Notes: generated by a model from the letters alone, not told the origin. Positions 8,271 to 18,374 are shown, counted from the stretch's first letter. The stretch is 64,000 nucleotides of DNA from Candidatus Flexifilum affinis (GCA_016713325.1 JADJPJ010000004.1:496001-560000), one strand, 5' to 3'. Translations and numbers: made by a program.

Positions 8271-9060
8271 GGTCTTCCCCTTTGTATTCGACGGCGCCAA
8301 TCTGATACTGCCAGGTCGGGATGGTCCACCCCGCGTCCATGCGGAACGTGTGGCCGGTCGTCGTGGCGAAGGTCTCGCCGCACAGCGCCAGGACCAGCCC
8401 GGCGATCTGGTCGCGCGTCACCAGCTTCTTGAGCGGCGCCTCCTCGCGAAGGATGCGTTTGTAGTTGGGGTCGATCTCGTCGACCAGTTCGCTGTCTTCG
8501 ATCTGGCCGGGGGCGATGGCGTTCACGGTGACGTGCGGAGCCAGTTCCACGGCCAGCGCCTCCGTCAGATGGATCACGGCCGCTTTCGCCAGTCCGTAGA
8601 CCGAGTGCGACCGGATGAAGGCCGATGCCGCCGAAATGCTGATGATGCGCCCCCAGCCACGCTCCAGCATCCCTGGCGCAAGTTCCTGGGCCAGCACGTA
8701 GACGGCTTTCAGGTTGGTGTCGATCGCCCAATCCCACTGCGCTTCCGGCAGCTTGAGGAACGGCGTATCGACGTAGGGGCCGAGGTTGTTGACCAGCACG
8801 TCGACGCCGCCCCAGCGCTCGCGGATTTCGCCGGCCATGCGCCGCAGATCGGCCGCGCTGCCGCCGTCGGCGCCGAAGGTCGCCACTTCGCAGCCCTCAG
8901 CGCGCAGCCGCTCGGCGACGGCTTCCGCCGTATCTTTCGATCCATGATAGTGAATGGCGGTTTTCGCGCCGGCGCGGGCCAGCGCAGCGGCGATATGCGC
9001 CCCGGTATAGCGTGACGAGGCGGTGACAAGGGCTACTTTACCTGCAATGGGCGAGTCCAT
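8248..9060 (-). CDS. Short-chain dehydrogenase/reductase (SDR)
   Basis: The start MDSPIAGKVALVT overlaps the stop of the OppF gene (ATGA at 9060-9057), so the upstream extension of the frame is rejected. The 270 residues carry the Rossmann start VTASSRYTGAHIAAALARAG, where the first Gly of TGxxxGxG is Ala, then NNLGP, the catalytic Ser region IISISAAS and YGLAK (YxxxK). It is an NAD(P)-dependent alcohol or carbonyl enzyme. The substrate is unknown. Translational coupling to the transporter ATPase shows it belongs to the uptake operon. Confidence 0.85.
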   Translation of the reverse strand: MDSPIAGKVALVTASSRYTGAHIAAALARAGAKTAIHYHGSKDTAEAVAERLRAEGCEVATFGADGGSAADLRRMAGEIRERWGGVDVLVNNLGPYVDTPFLKLPEAQWDWAIDTNLKAVYVLAQELAPGMLERGWGRIISISAASAFIRSHSVYGLAKAAVIHLTEALAVELAPHVTVNAIAPGQIEDSELVDEIDPNYKRILREEAPLKKLVTRDQIAGLVLALCGETFATTTGHTFRMDAGWTIPTWQYQIGAVEYKGEDHGDDVPH

Positions 9061-10004
9061 CAGGCATCCTCCTTGGCCAGTCGGCAGGCGGCCGCGTGTC
9101 CATTCCCGACAGGATACATGGGCACCGGGCGCAGGCATTCTTCGGCGACAAACGGACAGCGATCCTGAAGCGCGCAGCCCGTCTTCAGCGCGCGCGGGCT
9201 GGGCGTCTCCCCCTTGAGGAGCAGGCGTTCACGTTTGACGGTCGGGTCCGGGATGGGAATGGCCGACAGCAGCGCACGCGTGTAGACGTGGCGCGGACGC
9301 GAGAATACCTCTTCGGTTGGCCCCATCTCGATGATGCGCCCCAGGTACATGACCAATACGCGGTCGCACAGGTGGCGCACGGTGCTGAGATCGTGCGAGA
9401 TGAACAGATAGGCCATGTTCATCTCACGCTGAAGGCGGCGCAGCAGGGCCAGCACGTGAATGCGCAGCGACATGTCCAGCGAGGAGGTCGGTTCGTCGAG
9501 AACGACGAAGCGCGGGTGGGTCATCATGGCGCGGGCCACGCCGACGCGCTGCTTCTGGCCGCCGCTGAGCTGATGTGGGAAGCGCCCGAGGTGCTGCCGT
9601 TCCAGGTTGACGTGCTCGGCCGCCTCGTTGAGCTGCGACTCGTCGCGATACAGCCCGTGCAGAAACAGCGGCTCGCGCAGGGTGCGGCGCACCGTGAAGC
9701 GCGGATTCAGCGACTCGTGCGGGTCCTGAAAGACCATCTGCAAGCGCTGGCGCAGCGCCCGCATCTGCGCGGAAGGCAGCGTCGTCAGGTCCGATCCGTC
9801 AAAGTGGATGCTTCCCGAGGTCGGCTCTTCGAGGCGCAGGATACAGCGCGCCGTGGTCGACTTGCCGCAGCCGCTCTCGCCGACCAGCCCGACGGCTTCT
9901 CCGGGGTAGACCTCGAAGCTCACCCCATTGACAGCGTGGATGGTGCTGGCGCCTTCGCGGTAATGCTTGGTCAGGTTTTCGACGCGGAGCACGGCTTCGG
10001 TCAT
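9060..10004 (-). CDS. ABC transporter ATPase, OppF/DppF type
   Basis: At 314 residues it has Walker [10 protein letters not shown], the Q-loop region MVFQDPHESLNPR, signature LSGGQKQRVGVARAM, Walker B FVVLDEPTSSLD and the H-loop SHDLSTVRHL. The C-terminal oligopeptide-transporter region has the cysteines ALQDRCPFVAEECLRPVP that hold a cluster in DppF-like proteins. It powers the permease pair encoded upstream. Start and stop overlap those of OppD (10001) and the SDR (9060), so translation is coupled. Confidence 0.92.
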   Translation of the reverse strand: MTEAVLRVENLTKHYREGASTIHAVNGVSFEVYPGEAVGLVGESGCGKSTTARCILRLEEPTSGSIHFDGSDLTTLPSAQMRALRQRLQMVFQDPHESLNPRFTVRRTLREPLFLHGLYRDESQLNEAAEHVNLERQHLGRFPHQLSGGQKQRVGVARAMMTHPRFVVLDEPTSSLDMSLRIHVLALLRRLQREMNMAYLFISHDLSTVRHLCDRVLVMYLGRIIEMGPTEEVFSRPRHVYTRALLSAIPIPDPTVKRERLLLKGETPSPRALKTGCALQDRCPFVAEECLRPVPMYPVGNGHAAACRLAKEDA

Positions 10005-10975
10005 TTTCTCGCCTCCGCGGGGTATTGGTGACAGACGACGAGATGGCCGTCCGCGATATTTTCCGGCGCGGGACGGCGTTCCCAGCAGGCCGGCATGACG
10101 GCCGGGCAGCGATTGGCGAAATGGCAGCCCGGCGTGTCGAGCAGCACAGGCAGCGGCGCCAGCACCGCGCCGTTTTCCAGATCGGCGGGCCGGTCGACGC
10201 GCAGAATGCTGGCCATCAGACGCGCGGTATAGGGATGCAGCGGGCGGGCGAACAGTTCGCCGACGGGCGCGACTTCCATGATCTGGCCGCCATACATGAC
10301 CGCGACGCGCTGGCAGACTTCGGCGACCACGCCCAGGTCGTGCGTGATGAGCAGGAGGGCCGCGCCTGTCTCGGCCTGGACCTCCTTGATGAGGGCGAAA
10401 AGCTGCGCCTGAATGGTCACGTCCAGGCTGGTCGTCGGCTCGTCGGCGATCAGCAGGCGGGGCCGACAGGCCAGCATCATGGCCACCAGGACGCGCTGCG
10501 CCATGCCGCCGCTGAGCTGGTGCGCGTAGGCGCGAGCACGGGTGGGCGCGTCGGAGATGCCGACATGCCGGAGGAGCTCGATGGCGGCGTCAAAGGCGTC
10601 TGCGCCGTGGAGATCGCGGTGTTGGCGCACCACCCGCGCCACCTGATCGCCAACGCGCATGAGCGGGTTGAGCGCGGCGCGTGGATTCTGGAAGATCATG
10701 GCGATCTGCGACCCACGCACCGAGCGCATTTCGCGTTCGGACAGCGCCAGCAGATCGCGGCCATCGAACCAGATGTGTCCGGCAGCTTTTGCGCCGCCGG
10801 GCAGCAGGCCCATCACCGTCAGCGAGGTCATGGTCTTGCCGGAGCCGCTTTCGCCGACCAGGCCCAGCACTTCATGGGGCTGCACGGTGAAGCTCACCTG
10901 ATCCAGGATGCGGCGCGGGCCGTTCTCTCCCGCCACCGTGACGGTGAGATTTTCGACGCGGAGGAGTTCGTTCAT
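10001..10975 (-). CDS. ABC transporter ATPase, OppD/DppD type
   Basis: At 324 residues it has Walker [10 protein letters not shown]-loop [15 protein letters not shown], signature [15 protein letters not shown], Walker [13 protein letters not shown] and H-loop [10 protein letters not shown]. The C-terminal [19 protein letters not shown] is the cysteine-bearing oligopeptide tail. Its ATG overlaps the stop of the DppC-type permease and its stop overlaps the OppF start. It works with the next ATPase as a heterodimer at the inner face of the membrane. The transporters of the plus-strand operons at 32.6 and 42.8 kb have no ATPases of their own and may use this pair. Confidence 0.92.
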   Translation of the reverse strand: MNELLRVENLTVTVAGENGPRRILDQVSFTVQPHEVLGLVGESGSGKTMTSLTVMGLLPGGAKAAGHIWFDGRDLLALSEREMRSVRGSQIAMIFQNPRAALNPLMRVGDQVARVVRQHRDLHGADAFDAAIELLRHVGISDAPTRARAYAHQLSGGMAQRVLVAMMLACRPRLLIADEPTTSLDVTIQAQLFALIKEVQAETGAALLLITHDLGVVAEVCQRVAVMYGGQIMEVAPVGELFARPLHPYTARLMASILRVDRPADLENGAVLAPLPVLLDTPGCHFANRCPAVMPACWERRPAPENIADGHLVVCHQYPAEARK

Positions 10976-11862
10976 CCCGGCTCTCGATGTGATCGTATGT
11001 CGCGCAGGCTGTCACCGACGAGGCTGAAACCGAGCGATGCCAGCACGATGGCAGCGCCGGGGAAGAGCCAGATCCACCACTCGCCAGTGACGATGTGCTG
11101 CGCGCCTTCGGAGACCAGCACGCCCCACTCGGCCGTGGGCGGGGTGATGCCCAGACCGAGAAAGGCCAGCCCTGCGACGTCCAGGATGGCCCAGCCGAAG
11201 ACCAGCGGCGCCTGCATCAGCGAGGGGGTCAGGGCGTTGGGCAGCAGGTGGAAGAGCATGATGCGCCAGCGCGGGTTGCCCACGCTGCGAGCGGCGTCCG
11301 CATATTGTTGGCGGCGCAAAGTGAGCATTTCGCCGCGCGTCAGCCGGACGAAGAACGGGGTGTAGGCCGTGGCGATGGCGACGATCACATTCGGCACGGA
11401 GTCGCCCAGGGCGCCGGTGATGGCCATCGCCAGGATGAAGGCCGGAAAGGCGAACAGCACATCGGCAATGCGCATGACCGCGTCATCCAGCCACCCGCCG
11501 TAGTAGCCGACGATGCCGCCAATCAGCGAGCCGAGGGCGAAAGCGGTCATGGCGACGGACGCGGAGATGACCAGGTCGAGCCGTGTGGCGTGGACCACGC
11601 GCGTCAGGATGTCGCGACCGAACCGGTCGGTGCCAAAGGCGAAGGCGCTCGAAGGCGCTTCCAGGGTGTTGCGCGGATGCGGCTTGGTCGGCTCGTAGAT
11701 CGTGAGACTGGGGCCGAACACCGCCAGAACGACATAGAACAGCACAATGGCCAGGCCCAACGCGAACGAGGGACGCCGCCGCAGAAGCCGCGCAAAACGG
11801 ACGGCTCGTGTCGGGCTTTCCGCTTTGGAGGGAGCGCCGGGTGCTCGAAGAACAGCAGTCAT
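10972..11862 (-). CDS. ABC transporter permease, DppC/OppC type
   Basis: The 296-residue membrane protein starts with a cytosolic tail, then a first membrane helix (ALGLAIVLFYVVLAVFGPSL). A typical TDRFGRDILTRVVHATR loop follows, then the five-helix BPD_transp_1 core with the EAA-like stretch YADAARSVGNPRWRIMLFHL that contacts the ATPases. LGLGITPPTAEWGVLVSEG is the usual late motif of DppC proteins. It pairs with the DppB-type permease 15 bases upstream. Confidence 0.92.
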   Translation of the reverse strand: MTAVLRAPGAPSKAESPTRAVRFARLLRRRPSFALGLAIVLFYVVLAVFGPSLTIYEPTKPHPRNTLEAPSSAFAFGTDRFGRDILTRVVHATRLDLVISASVAMTAFALGSLIGGIVGYYGGWLDDAVMRIADVLFAFPAFILAMAITGALGDSVPNVIVAIATAYTPFFVRLTRGEMLTLRRQQYADAARSVGNPRWRIMLFHLLPNALTPSLMQAPLVFGWAILDVAGLAFLGLGITPPTAEWGVLVSEGAQHIVTGEWWIWLFPGAAIVLASLGFSLVGDSLRDIRSHREPG

Positions 11863-11877
11863 GAGTGCGGTTCGCTC

Positions 11878-12897
11878 CTAACCAAGCCGAATCTGAGGCG
11901 AAATGATCCCGTAGGCGAGATCGATGCCCAGGTTGAGGACGACATAGGTGACGGCGATCAACAGGACGAACCCCTGCACGGCGTTGAAGTCGTTGGTGAC
12001 CAGCGCGTTCCAGGCATAGAAACCGATCCCCGGCCAGGAGAAGACGCGCTCGACAATGACATTGCCGGCCATGAGGTAGCCGAACACCACGCCCAATGTC
12101 GTCAGGACCGGGATCAGCGCGTTGCGCAGGGCGTCCTGGAGGATGACGCGCCGCGCCGGCAGACCGATAGCTCGGGCGGTGCGTACGTAATCGGAGCCCA
12201 GGGCTTCGAGCATGGCGCCGCGGGTGATCTTGATAATCGGGGCGCTGACGATAAAGGCCAGCGTGAGCGCTGGCAGCCACAGATAGTTGATCGCGACGCC
12301 GAAAGCGGCCATGTCGCCCGCCAGGAGACTGTCGATGGTCAGCAGGCCGGTCAAGCGCGGCGGCTCCGTCGCGCCGATGGCGAAGCGACCGAGCGGCGGC
12401 GGCGCCCAGTGCAGGGTGGAGTAAAAGACCTGAATACCGACCAGCGCCAGCCAGAACAATGCCAGCGAAGCGCCCAGGGCTGCGAACCCACGAATCAGTT
12501 GATCGGGCCAGCGTCCGGAGTAGACGGCGGCCACGATGCCCAGGGTCAGACCCGTGAGCAGCGCGACGAGGAAAGCGGCCATGGCCAGTTCGAGGGTCGC
12601 CGGTAAGCGCTGGCCGAGCTCGTCTCGGACGGGCTGCTCGGTACGCCAGCTCGTGCCGAGATCGGCGCGCAGCAGCAGACCGGCATAGGTCAGAAACTGG
12701 CTGGTGATCGGCTGATCAAGACCCATTTCGCTGCGATACTGCTGGACCAACTCCTCAGAGGCGAGGGGGCCGGCACGCAGCGCTGCCGGGTCGCTGGGAA
12801 GCAGCCGCGTCAGCATGAATACGGCGATGGCCACGCCAACCAGCGTAATGGCGGAAAGAACAAGGCGGCGGAGGATGTAGCGAACCAGTGGTGACAA
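11878..12897 (-). CDS. ABC transporter permease, DppB/OppB type
   Basis: The family normally starts at the stretch VRYILRRLVLSAITLVGVA. AGAGG lies 9 bases before TTG at 12897, giving MSPLVRYILRR, so this start is preferred over TTG 12942. About 339 residues include the first membrane helix, a periplasmic domain (LDQPITSQFLTYAGLLLRAD), the permease core, and the EAA loop SDYVRTARAIGLPARRVILQ. The end ..NLGIDLAYGIISPQIRLG is standard for DppB. A hairpin precedes the gene at 12994-13023. Confidence 0.88.
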   Translation of the reverse strand: MSPLVRYILRRLVLSAITLVGVAIAVFMLTRLLPSDPAALRAGPLASEELVQQYRSEMGLDQPITSQFLTYAGLLLRADLGTSWRTEQPVRDELGQRLPATLELAMAAFLVALLTGLTLGIVAAVYSGRWPDQLIRGFAALGASLALFWLALVGIQVFYSTLHWAPPPLGRFAIGATEPPRLTGLLTIDSLLAGDMAAFGVAINYLWLPALTLAFIVSAPIIKITRGAMLEALGSDYVRTARAIGLPARRVILQDALRNALIPVLTTLGVVFGYLMAGNVIVERVFSWPGIGFYAWNALVTNDFNAVQGFVLLIAVTYVVLNLGIDLAYGIISPQIRLG

Positions 12898-12993
12898 AGG
12901 CACGAACCTCTTTAGGGGAAGACAACTGCCTTTCCCGTGCAATCGGCCGAATGAAGGGAAGCGCTCGCTGGCTGCACTGCTTGTTACAGAACC

Positions 12994-13023
12994 CCCCGGC
13001 TCGGACTCACGCCCCAGCCGGGG
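12994..13023 (-). terminator. Hairpin between binding-protein and permease genes
   Basis: CCCCGGCT (12994-13001) and AGCCGGGG (13016-13023) form a perfect 8-bp stem with a 14-base loop. It lies between the end of the binding-protein gene and the DppB-type permease gene. No U-run follows. It probably acts as an attenuator or mRNA-protecting hairpin that keeps binding-protein message in excess. Equivalent hairpins sit at the same place in the three other transporter operons. Confidence 0.5.
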
Positions 13024-13040
13024 AGCGTTGTGGTCTGGTG

Positions 13041-14611
13041 CTATTCCTTGCCGAGGAACCCGTAACGCAGCGTCAGGTCATCGAACAGGGCGACACCCGT
13101 CACATCCGACCGGGTGGTGACGACCCAGTCGGGCGAGTAGAGGTACGCCCAGACGGCTTCGTCGACCAGAATTTGCTGCGCCTGCATCAGCAGGTCAGCG
13201 CGCTCGGCGGCATCGCGGCTGTAGGTCCCGGCGTCGATCAGGGCGTCGAGTTCCTCGTTGCAGTAGTTGGTGAAGTTGGTGAAAGCGCCGCACTTGAAGT
13301 TCCAGGTCAGTTGATAGAACGGATCGTTGCCCCACGAATACCATTCGTTGATGTAGAAGGGCAGCTCGTGGCTGTTGATCAGTTCGGAATACTGTGCGGT
13401 CGGCACGGCGTTGATCACGACGTTGATGCCGATTTCCGACAGCCCGGCCTGAATCCAGGTCGCGGAGTCGACGCGCGCCTGGTCTTCCTGCGGCACGGTC
13501 AGCTGGACCTCGAAGCCGTCGGGGAAGCCGGCCTCGGTCAACAGAGCCTTGGCGTCGTCGATGCTGGCGTCGCCATAGGTCCAGAATTCGTCGGTGTGGC
13601 CTTCCATACCAGCCGGGATGGGGCTGGTCGGCTGGCTGCCGTAGCCATAGACCACGTTTTCGACGATGGCGTCATAGGGGATGGCCATCGAAACGGCCTG
13701 GCGCACCAGCTTGTTGTCGAACGGCGCCGTGTTGACGTTCATGCCGAGGAAGTAGATGCGGGTCGTGGGAATGGCGTGGACCGTGATGTTCGGGTCTTCT
13801 TCCAGGCTCGCCAGACTGCTGAACGGCAGACCCAAGGGACCACACGGAAGATCACGCTGGAATTCTGGAACCAGTCCGCGCCGCGCCAGTAGTTGGGGTT
13901 CGGCTCGAACACATACTGAACGCCCGGCTCCCAGGTGGTGATGGCGTAAGGGCCGCTGGAATTGGAGTTGGTGAAGTGCCAGGCGTCCGCCCACGGATCT
14001 TCGGCCGTGGCGTTGGCTTCAGCGGTCGCACTGCTGTAAGCGCCGAGCACCTGGAAGGCCAGAATGGTCTCGGTCAGCGCGGCCGGCTGCTCCGTCGTGA
14101 CGGTGAGCGTGTAGTCGTCCACGACGACCACCTGATCCGACGACGCGAGGGCCATGAACGGCGCGAGCAGCGCAATGTAGCCGGTGCCGTTCAGCGCGCG
14201 ATCGAGCGTGTACTTGTAGTCGTGCGCGGTGATCGGCGTGCCGTCGGCGAACTTGGCGTCCTGGCGGAGGTGGAAGGTGAAGACGGTGCCGTCTTCCGAG
14301 ACTTCGTAGCTTTCGGCGCCCGCGCCCTCGAAGCTGCGCTGGCCGATCAGCTCGCCGTTGTCGTTGGCCATCAGGGCCTGGGTGATCAGCGGCTCGTAGA
14401 GATTGCCGGTGGCGTCATAGGCGCCCAGGCTGCGGAAGTGCTGCGGATCGATGTGGTCGATGTCGCTGTCGTAGGCGATCACGATGGGCGCGGGGCCATC
14501 CTGGGCCATCACCGTGCGCAGACCGCCGACGGATGTCAGGACAACGAGCAGCACTGCCAGCCCCACGATGAACCAGGTATTGCGCAATTGACTGTGTTTA
14601 CTGTGCATCAT
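13041..14611 (-). pseudogene. Oligopeptide-type ABC substrate-binding protein, broken
   Basis: The N-terminus has a signal peptide (WFIVGLAVLLVVLTSVGGL, cleavage near VMAQ) followed by the SBP_bac_5 opening, through YVFEPNPNYWRGADWF to FRVVP. From about 13835 the gene continues in another frame with LGLPFSSLASLEEDPN and runs to the normal end. Compared with the other binding proteins here, about 17 residues after VVP (normally a segment like EVSAQVAALLAGQVDLI) are missing together with one base. So there is an internal deletion of roughly 52 bases, not a simple frameshift. The operon otherwise looks intact, so assembly error should be considered. Confidence 0.75.
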
Positions 14612-14715
14612 CTGGCCTCACTTCTGAAACAGAATAAGAACGTGAACGGGTGCTCCGAACGTATTTCAGGATATGGATGAGCTGGCGGTGGTCGTGTCGG
14701 CGATAGTGCGATCTC

Positions 14716-17004
14716 CTACTCCTGTTTCTGCATTCCGTTCGTATGCAATGCGCGAAGCACCTTCTCGCTGGTGATGGGCAGGGAGTTGATGCGCACGCCT
14801 GTTGCCTGTGCAACCGCATTCGCAATCGCGGCGGGCGGGTGAATGACCGGCGATTCGCCCAAACCCTTGGCCCCGAAGGGACCCCCTGCGGCCGGATGTT
14901 CCACCAGAATGGCCTCAATGTCGGGGACGTCGGACATCGTCGGCAGTTTGTAGTCGGTCCAGCTCGGGTTCAGGACCACGCCATCGCGGTACTGGATCTG
15001 CTCCATCAGGGCCATGCCGATGCCCTGGACGACCCCGCCGTGGATCTGCCCCGCGGCGTAGACCGGACTGATGGCAAAGCCGATGTCGTGCGCGGCCACG
15101 TAGCGCGTGACCCGGACCTCGCCGGTGCCGGGATCGACTTCCACTTCGGCGGCATGGGCATGGAAGCTGGGGAAGTGAAAGGCCGGGTAGAGGCAGGAGA
15201 TCATGCGGTTCTGATCGTACTGGGCCGGTTCAGGGTGCGAGACTCCGCGCGCCAACAGGCCGCCCTTGGTCTCCAGGGCTTTCTGCGAGATCGCCGCCAG
15301 CGACAGCGCGTGCTCCGGCGAGCCTTTCACCTGTACCATGCCGTCACGGATTTCCAGATCGACGTCGGCGACTTCCAGCATGTCCGCCGCGATCTCCTTG
15401 ATCTGCTCGGTGAGATCGGCGGCCGCGTTCTTGGCGGCCAGGGAAATGTTGAATACGGTTCGGCTGCCCTGCGAGCCCCAGTCCCAGGGGCCGGTCGACG
15501 TATCGCCGACGACCACCCGAACGTTCTCCACGGGGACGCCCATGTATTCCGCCATGGCCTGCGGGACGCCGGCCATGACCGCGCCGGAGCCGATCTCCTG
15601 CGTGCCGATGGTCATGATGACGTGGCCGTCGCTGTCCAGTTTGACGTGGACGCCGGAGGACTGAAGGGTGGTTGTCCACCAGCCGCAGGTCAGACCACGG
15701 CCGCGGTTCGGCAGTGCCGGCTTGTCCCATTCGATGGCGGCGGCCACCCGTTCCAGGCACTCGCGCAGCCCGACGGCGCTCAGCTTCTGGCCGTTGGCGG
15801 CTTCATCGCCTTCTTCGACGATGTTTTTCAGGCGCAGTTGGAGCGGATCGATGCCGATTTCCTGGGCGATGTGGTCCAGGTGGGACTCCAGCGCGAACAT
15901 GGCCTGCGGCCCGCCAGGGCCGCGGTAGGCGCCGAAGTTGGTTTTGTTGGTGTAGACGGAGTAGGCGTCCATGCGCAGGTGTGGGGTCTTGTACGGCCCG
16001 GACATCATGATCACGCCGATCGACGCCAGTTCCGGCCCGGACCCGGCGTAGGCGCCGGTATCCAGGACGACACGGCCCTGCGAGGCGACAACGGTGCCAT
16101 CGCGCTTCACGCCCGTTCGGATCCAGATGCGGCTGGGGTGACGCGGCAGGCCGGCTTCCAGCTCTTCGCTTACCGGCGTGACGATGCGCACCGGCCGGCC
16201 GGTTTTGCGCGCCAGCAGGGCAACCAGCGGCTCGATCTGCGGATACAGCTTGGAGCCGAATCCGCCGCCGATGCCGGTCGGCACGACCACCACATCGCTC
16301 TCCGGCACGCCCAGGACATAGGCGACGTTGGTGCGAATCCAGAAAGGGAGCTGCGTGTTGCTGTAGATGGTGGCTTTGCCATCGGCGCTGACCACGCCCA
16401 CCGCCGCGCGCGGCTCGACATGGCTCTGATGCACGCTCTCGGTCGCGTAGCTGTCTTCGATGATGACATCGGCCTCGGCGAAGCCCTGCTCGACATCACC
16501 CTTGATCAGCGAGGCGTGGCAGCAGACATTGCCGTCACGGACGACGCTGGGCGGTGAGGCGTACGCGGCCCAGTCGGGGTGCAGCAGGGGCGCGCCGGGT
16601 TCCATCGCCGCGACCGGATCGGTGATCACCGGCAGCAGTTCGTAATCGATTTCCAACAGCTTCGCGGCAGCCTCGGCGATCTCCGGCTTGGTCGCGGCGA
16701 TCAGAGCGACCGGCTCGCCTTTGTAGCGGGTGATGTCCCAGGCCAGCAGTGGTTGGTCAATGATGCCGCCGGGCATGAGCATCTGGACGTCTGCGCCGGT
16801 TATGATGGCGCGCACACCCGGAAGCTTCGCCGCCTTTTCGGTACGGAAGCCGAGAATTCGGGCGTGGGGGTGCGGGCTTCTGACGACTTTCCCATGGAGC
16901 GATCCCGGCAGGCGGTAATCCATGCCATAAATGTAGTCGCCGGTGACCTTCGCACGGCCATCCAGGCGAACGACCGGTTTGCCGGCAACGCGATAATCAC
17001 TCAT
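14716..17004 (-). CDS. Xanthine dehydrogenase-family molybdopterin-binding subunit
   Basis: At 762 residues it is the large subunit of a molybdenum hydroxylase. It has the first domain DYRVAGKPVVRLDGRAKVTG, the molybdopterin-contact loop GIGGGFGSKLYPQ, FGAYRGPGGPQAMFALES, and the C-terminal GAKGLGESP, whose Glu is the catalytic base of the family. The AYRGPG loop is not the AYRCSFR of form I CO dehydrogenase, so CO oxidation is unlikely. Hydroxylation of an N-heterocycle or aldehyde is more likely. The start overlaps the stop of the iron-sulfur subunit. Confidence 0.92.
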   Translation of the reverse strand: MSDYRVAGKPVVRLDGRAKVTGDYIYGMDYRLPGSLHGKVVRSPHPHARILGFRTEKAAKLPGVRAIITGADVQMLMPGGIIDQPLLAWDITRYKGEPVALIAATKPEIAEAAAKLLEIDYELLPVITDPVAAMEPGAPLLHPDWAAYASPPSVVRDGNVCCHASLIKGDVEQGFAEADVIIEDSYATESVHQSHVEPRAAVGVVSADGKATIYSNTQLPFWIRTNVAYVLGVPESDVVVVPTGIGGGFGSKLYPQIEPLVALLARKTGRPVRIVTPVSEELEAGLPRHPSRIWIRTGVKRDGTVVASQGRVVLDTGAYAGSGPELASIGVIMMSGPYKTPHLRMDAYSVYTNKTNFGAYRGPGGPQAMFALESHLDHIAQEIGIDPLQLRLKNIVEEGDEAANGQKLSAVGLRECLERVAAAIEWDKPALPNRGRGLTCGWWTTTLQSSGVHVKLDSDGHVIMTIGTQEIGSGAVMAGVPQAMAEYMGVPVENVRVVVGDTSTGPWDWGSQGSRTVFNISLAAKNAAADLTEQIKEIAADMLEVADVDLEIRDGMVQVKGSPEHALSLAAISQKALETKGGLLARGVSHPEPAQYDQNRMISCLYPAFHFPSFHAHAAEVEVDPGTGEVRVTRYVAAHDIGFAISPVYAAGQIHGGVVQGIGMALMEQIQYRDGVVLNPSWTDYKLPTMSDVPDIEAILVEHPAAGGPFGAKGLGESPVIHPPAAIANAVAQATGVRINSLPITSEKVLRALHTNGMQKQE

Positions 17005-17483
17005 GAGGTCTTCTCCGCCATCGCATCGGCAGCCGCATGGACCGCCTTACGGATGTTGGTATACCCTGTGCAGCGGCACATGTTGCCGGCAAAGGCCCGG
17101 TTCATCTCCTCGTCCGTCGGGTTGGGGTTCTCTTGCAGCAGGGCTGCTGCGGAGAGGATGTACCCGGGGATGCAATAGCCGCACTGCACCGCGCCCTGTT
17201 CAAGAAAGGCCGTTTGCAGTGGATGCAGTTGCTCGCCATCCGCCAGGCCCTCGATGGTGACGATTTTATGGCCCTGGGCCCGAACGGCCAGATAGAGACA
17301 GGAGTTGACCACGCGCCCATCGATCAGGACGGAGCATGACCCGCATTCTCCTTCGAGGCAGTTGGGTTTCGTGCCGGTCAGGCCGATCTCCTCGCGCAGA
17401 ACGTCCAGCAGGGTTCGGTGAGCGTCTACTTCCAGCGGATACAATGCGCCGTTGATATCCAGGACGATTTCGATCCGGCTCAT
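17001..17483 (-). CDS. Molybdenum hydroxylase (2Fe-2S) subunit
   Basis: The 160-residue protein carries two 2Fe-2S centres. The N-terminal plant-ferredoxin-like one is CLEGECGSCSVLIDG with C further on in VVNSC. The C-terminal helical one is CGYCIPGYILS with MCRCTGYTNI. It passes electrons from the molybdenum site to the FAD subunit. It lies 6 bases after the FAD gene and overlaps the large-subunit gene, giving the order FAD, FeS, Mo as in coxMSL-like operons. Confidence 0.95.
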   Translation of the reverse strand: MSRIEIVLDINGALYPLEVDAHRTLLDVLREEIGLTGTKPNCLEGECGSCSVLIDGRVVNSCLYLAVRAQGHKIVTIEGLADGEQLHPLQTAFLEQGAVQCGYCIPGYILSAAALLQENPNPTDEEMNRAFAGNMCRCTGYTNIRKAVHAAADAMAEKTS

Positions 17484-17489
17484 GGATTT

Positions 17490-18374
17490 CTATTCCTTTG
17501 AGGCACTCAGCGCGCGCTGCGCAGCCAGGTTCACTGCGCGTTCGACCAGGGTGACCAGGACCATCCGGCGGTATTCGGCGGAGGCGCGGACATCGTCGAC
17601 CGGGCGGGCCTCCGCGGCAGCGGCGCGGGCCGCCGCGATGACGCGCTCTGGCGTGAGTGCGACACCGGTCAGAAGCTCTTCCGCGGAACGGACGCGAATC
17701 GGCGTTGGGGCCACCGCGCAGAGCGCAATTCTGGCCTGCGCGCAGCGTTGGCCATCTTCGCTCAGGGTGATGCGTGCCGAGACCGCGGCGATCGACAGAT
17801 CCTTGGCGCGTCGGCGCATGATTTTCTGCGTGGCCGACGCGGAGTGAGGAGGAAGCGTTGGCAGCACAATCGCCGTGAGGATTTCGCCGGGACGAAGTTC
17901 AGCGCGATTGGGGGCGATGATGAAGCCGTCCAGCGGAACAAGGCGCTCCCCGTCAGGCGACTGAAGCCGAAGCTGTGCGTCGAGACACAGAAGGGACGGC
18001 ACCATGTCGGCGCCCGGGGAGGCATTGCAGATATTGCCGCCGACGGTCGCGACATTCTGAACCTGCCGGCCCGCCAGAAGCTGGACCGCTTCGACGATCG
18101 CCCTCAGCTCCAGGCGATCCCCCGCGTAGCGCGCCAGGTCGGTCAGCGTGATCATGGCGCCGATCGTGATCTCGCCCTCTTCCGACTCGACGATGTCGTT
18201 CAACCCTGGAACGCTGTCCAGGCCGATGAGATGCTGAGGCTGAAGTTCGCCTCGCTGGATATCCACCAGCAGGGCGGAACCCCCCGCATGGATGCGCGCC
18301 TGTGCTCCATAGCGGGCCAGAAGGTCGACAGCTTCACCCAGTGACGTAGGTTGATGGTAGTGGAAAGGGTTCAT
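17490..18374 (-). CDS. Molybdenum hydroxylase FAD-binding subunit
   Basis: The start is taken at MNPFHYHQPTSLGEAVDLLA, which matches the family; a GTG at 18401 is the alternative, and neither has a strong ribosome binding site. FAD-binding loops are AGGSALLVDIQRGE and ATVGGNICNASPGADMVP, followed by the CO_deh_flav_C domain (about 110 residues). At 294 residues it has the usual length. It accepts electrons from the iron-sulfur subunit. A 166-base AT-richer gap separates it from the VWA gene upstream, so an internal promoter could lie there. Confidence 0.9.
   Translation of the reverse strand: MNPFHYHQPTSLGEAVDLLARYGAQARIHAGGSALLVDIQRGELQPQHLIGLDSVPGLNDIVESEEGEITIGAMITLTDLARYAGDRLELRAIVEAVQLLAGRQVQNVATVGGNICNASPGADMVPSLLCLDAQLRLQSPDGERLVPLDGFIIAPNRAELRPGEILTAIVLPTLPPHSASATQKIMRRRAKDLSIAAVSARITLSEDGQRCAQARIALCAVAPTPIRVRSAEELLTGVALTPERVIAAARAAAAEARPVDDVRASAEYRRMVLVTLVERAVNLAAQRALSASKE

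Noticed and set aside
11095..16557. Long plus-strand open frames of 503 and 604 codons
   Set aside because: They are antisense shadows of clear permease and hydroxylase genes in GC-rich sequence, rich in Arg, Gly and His and without any domain pattern.
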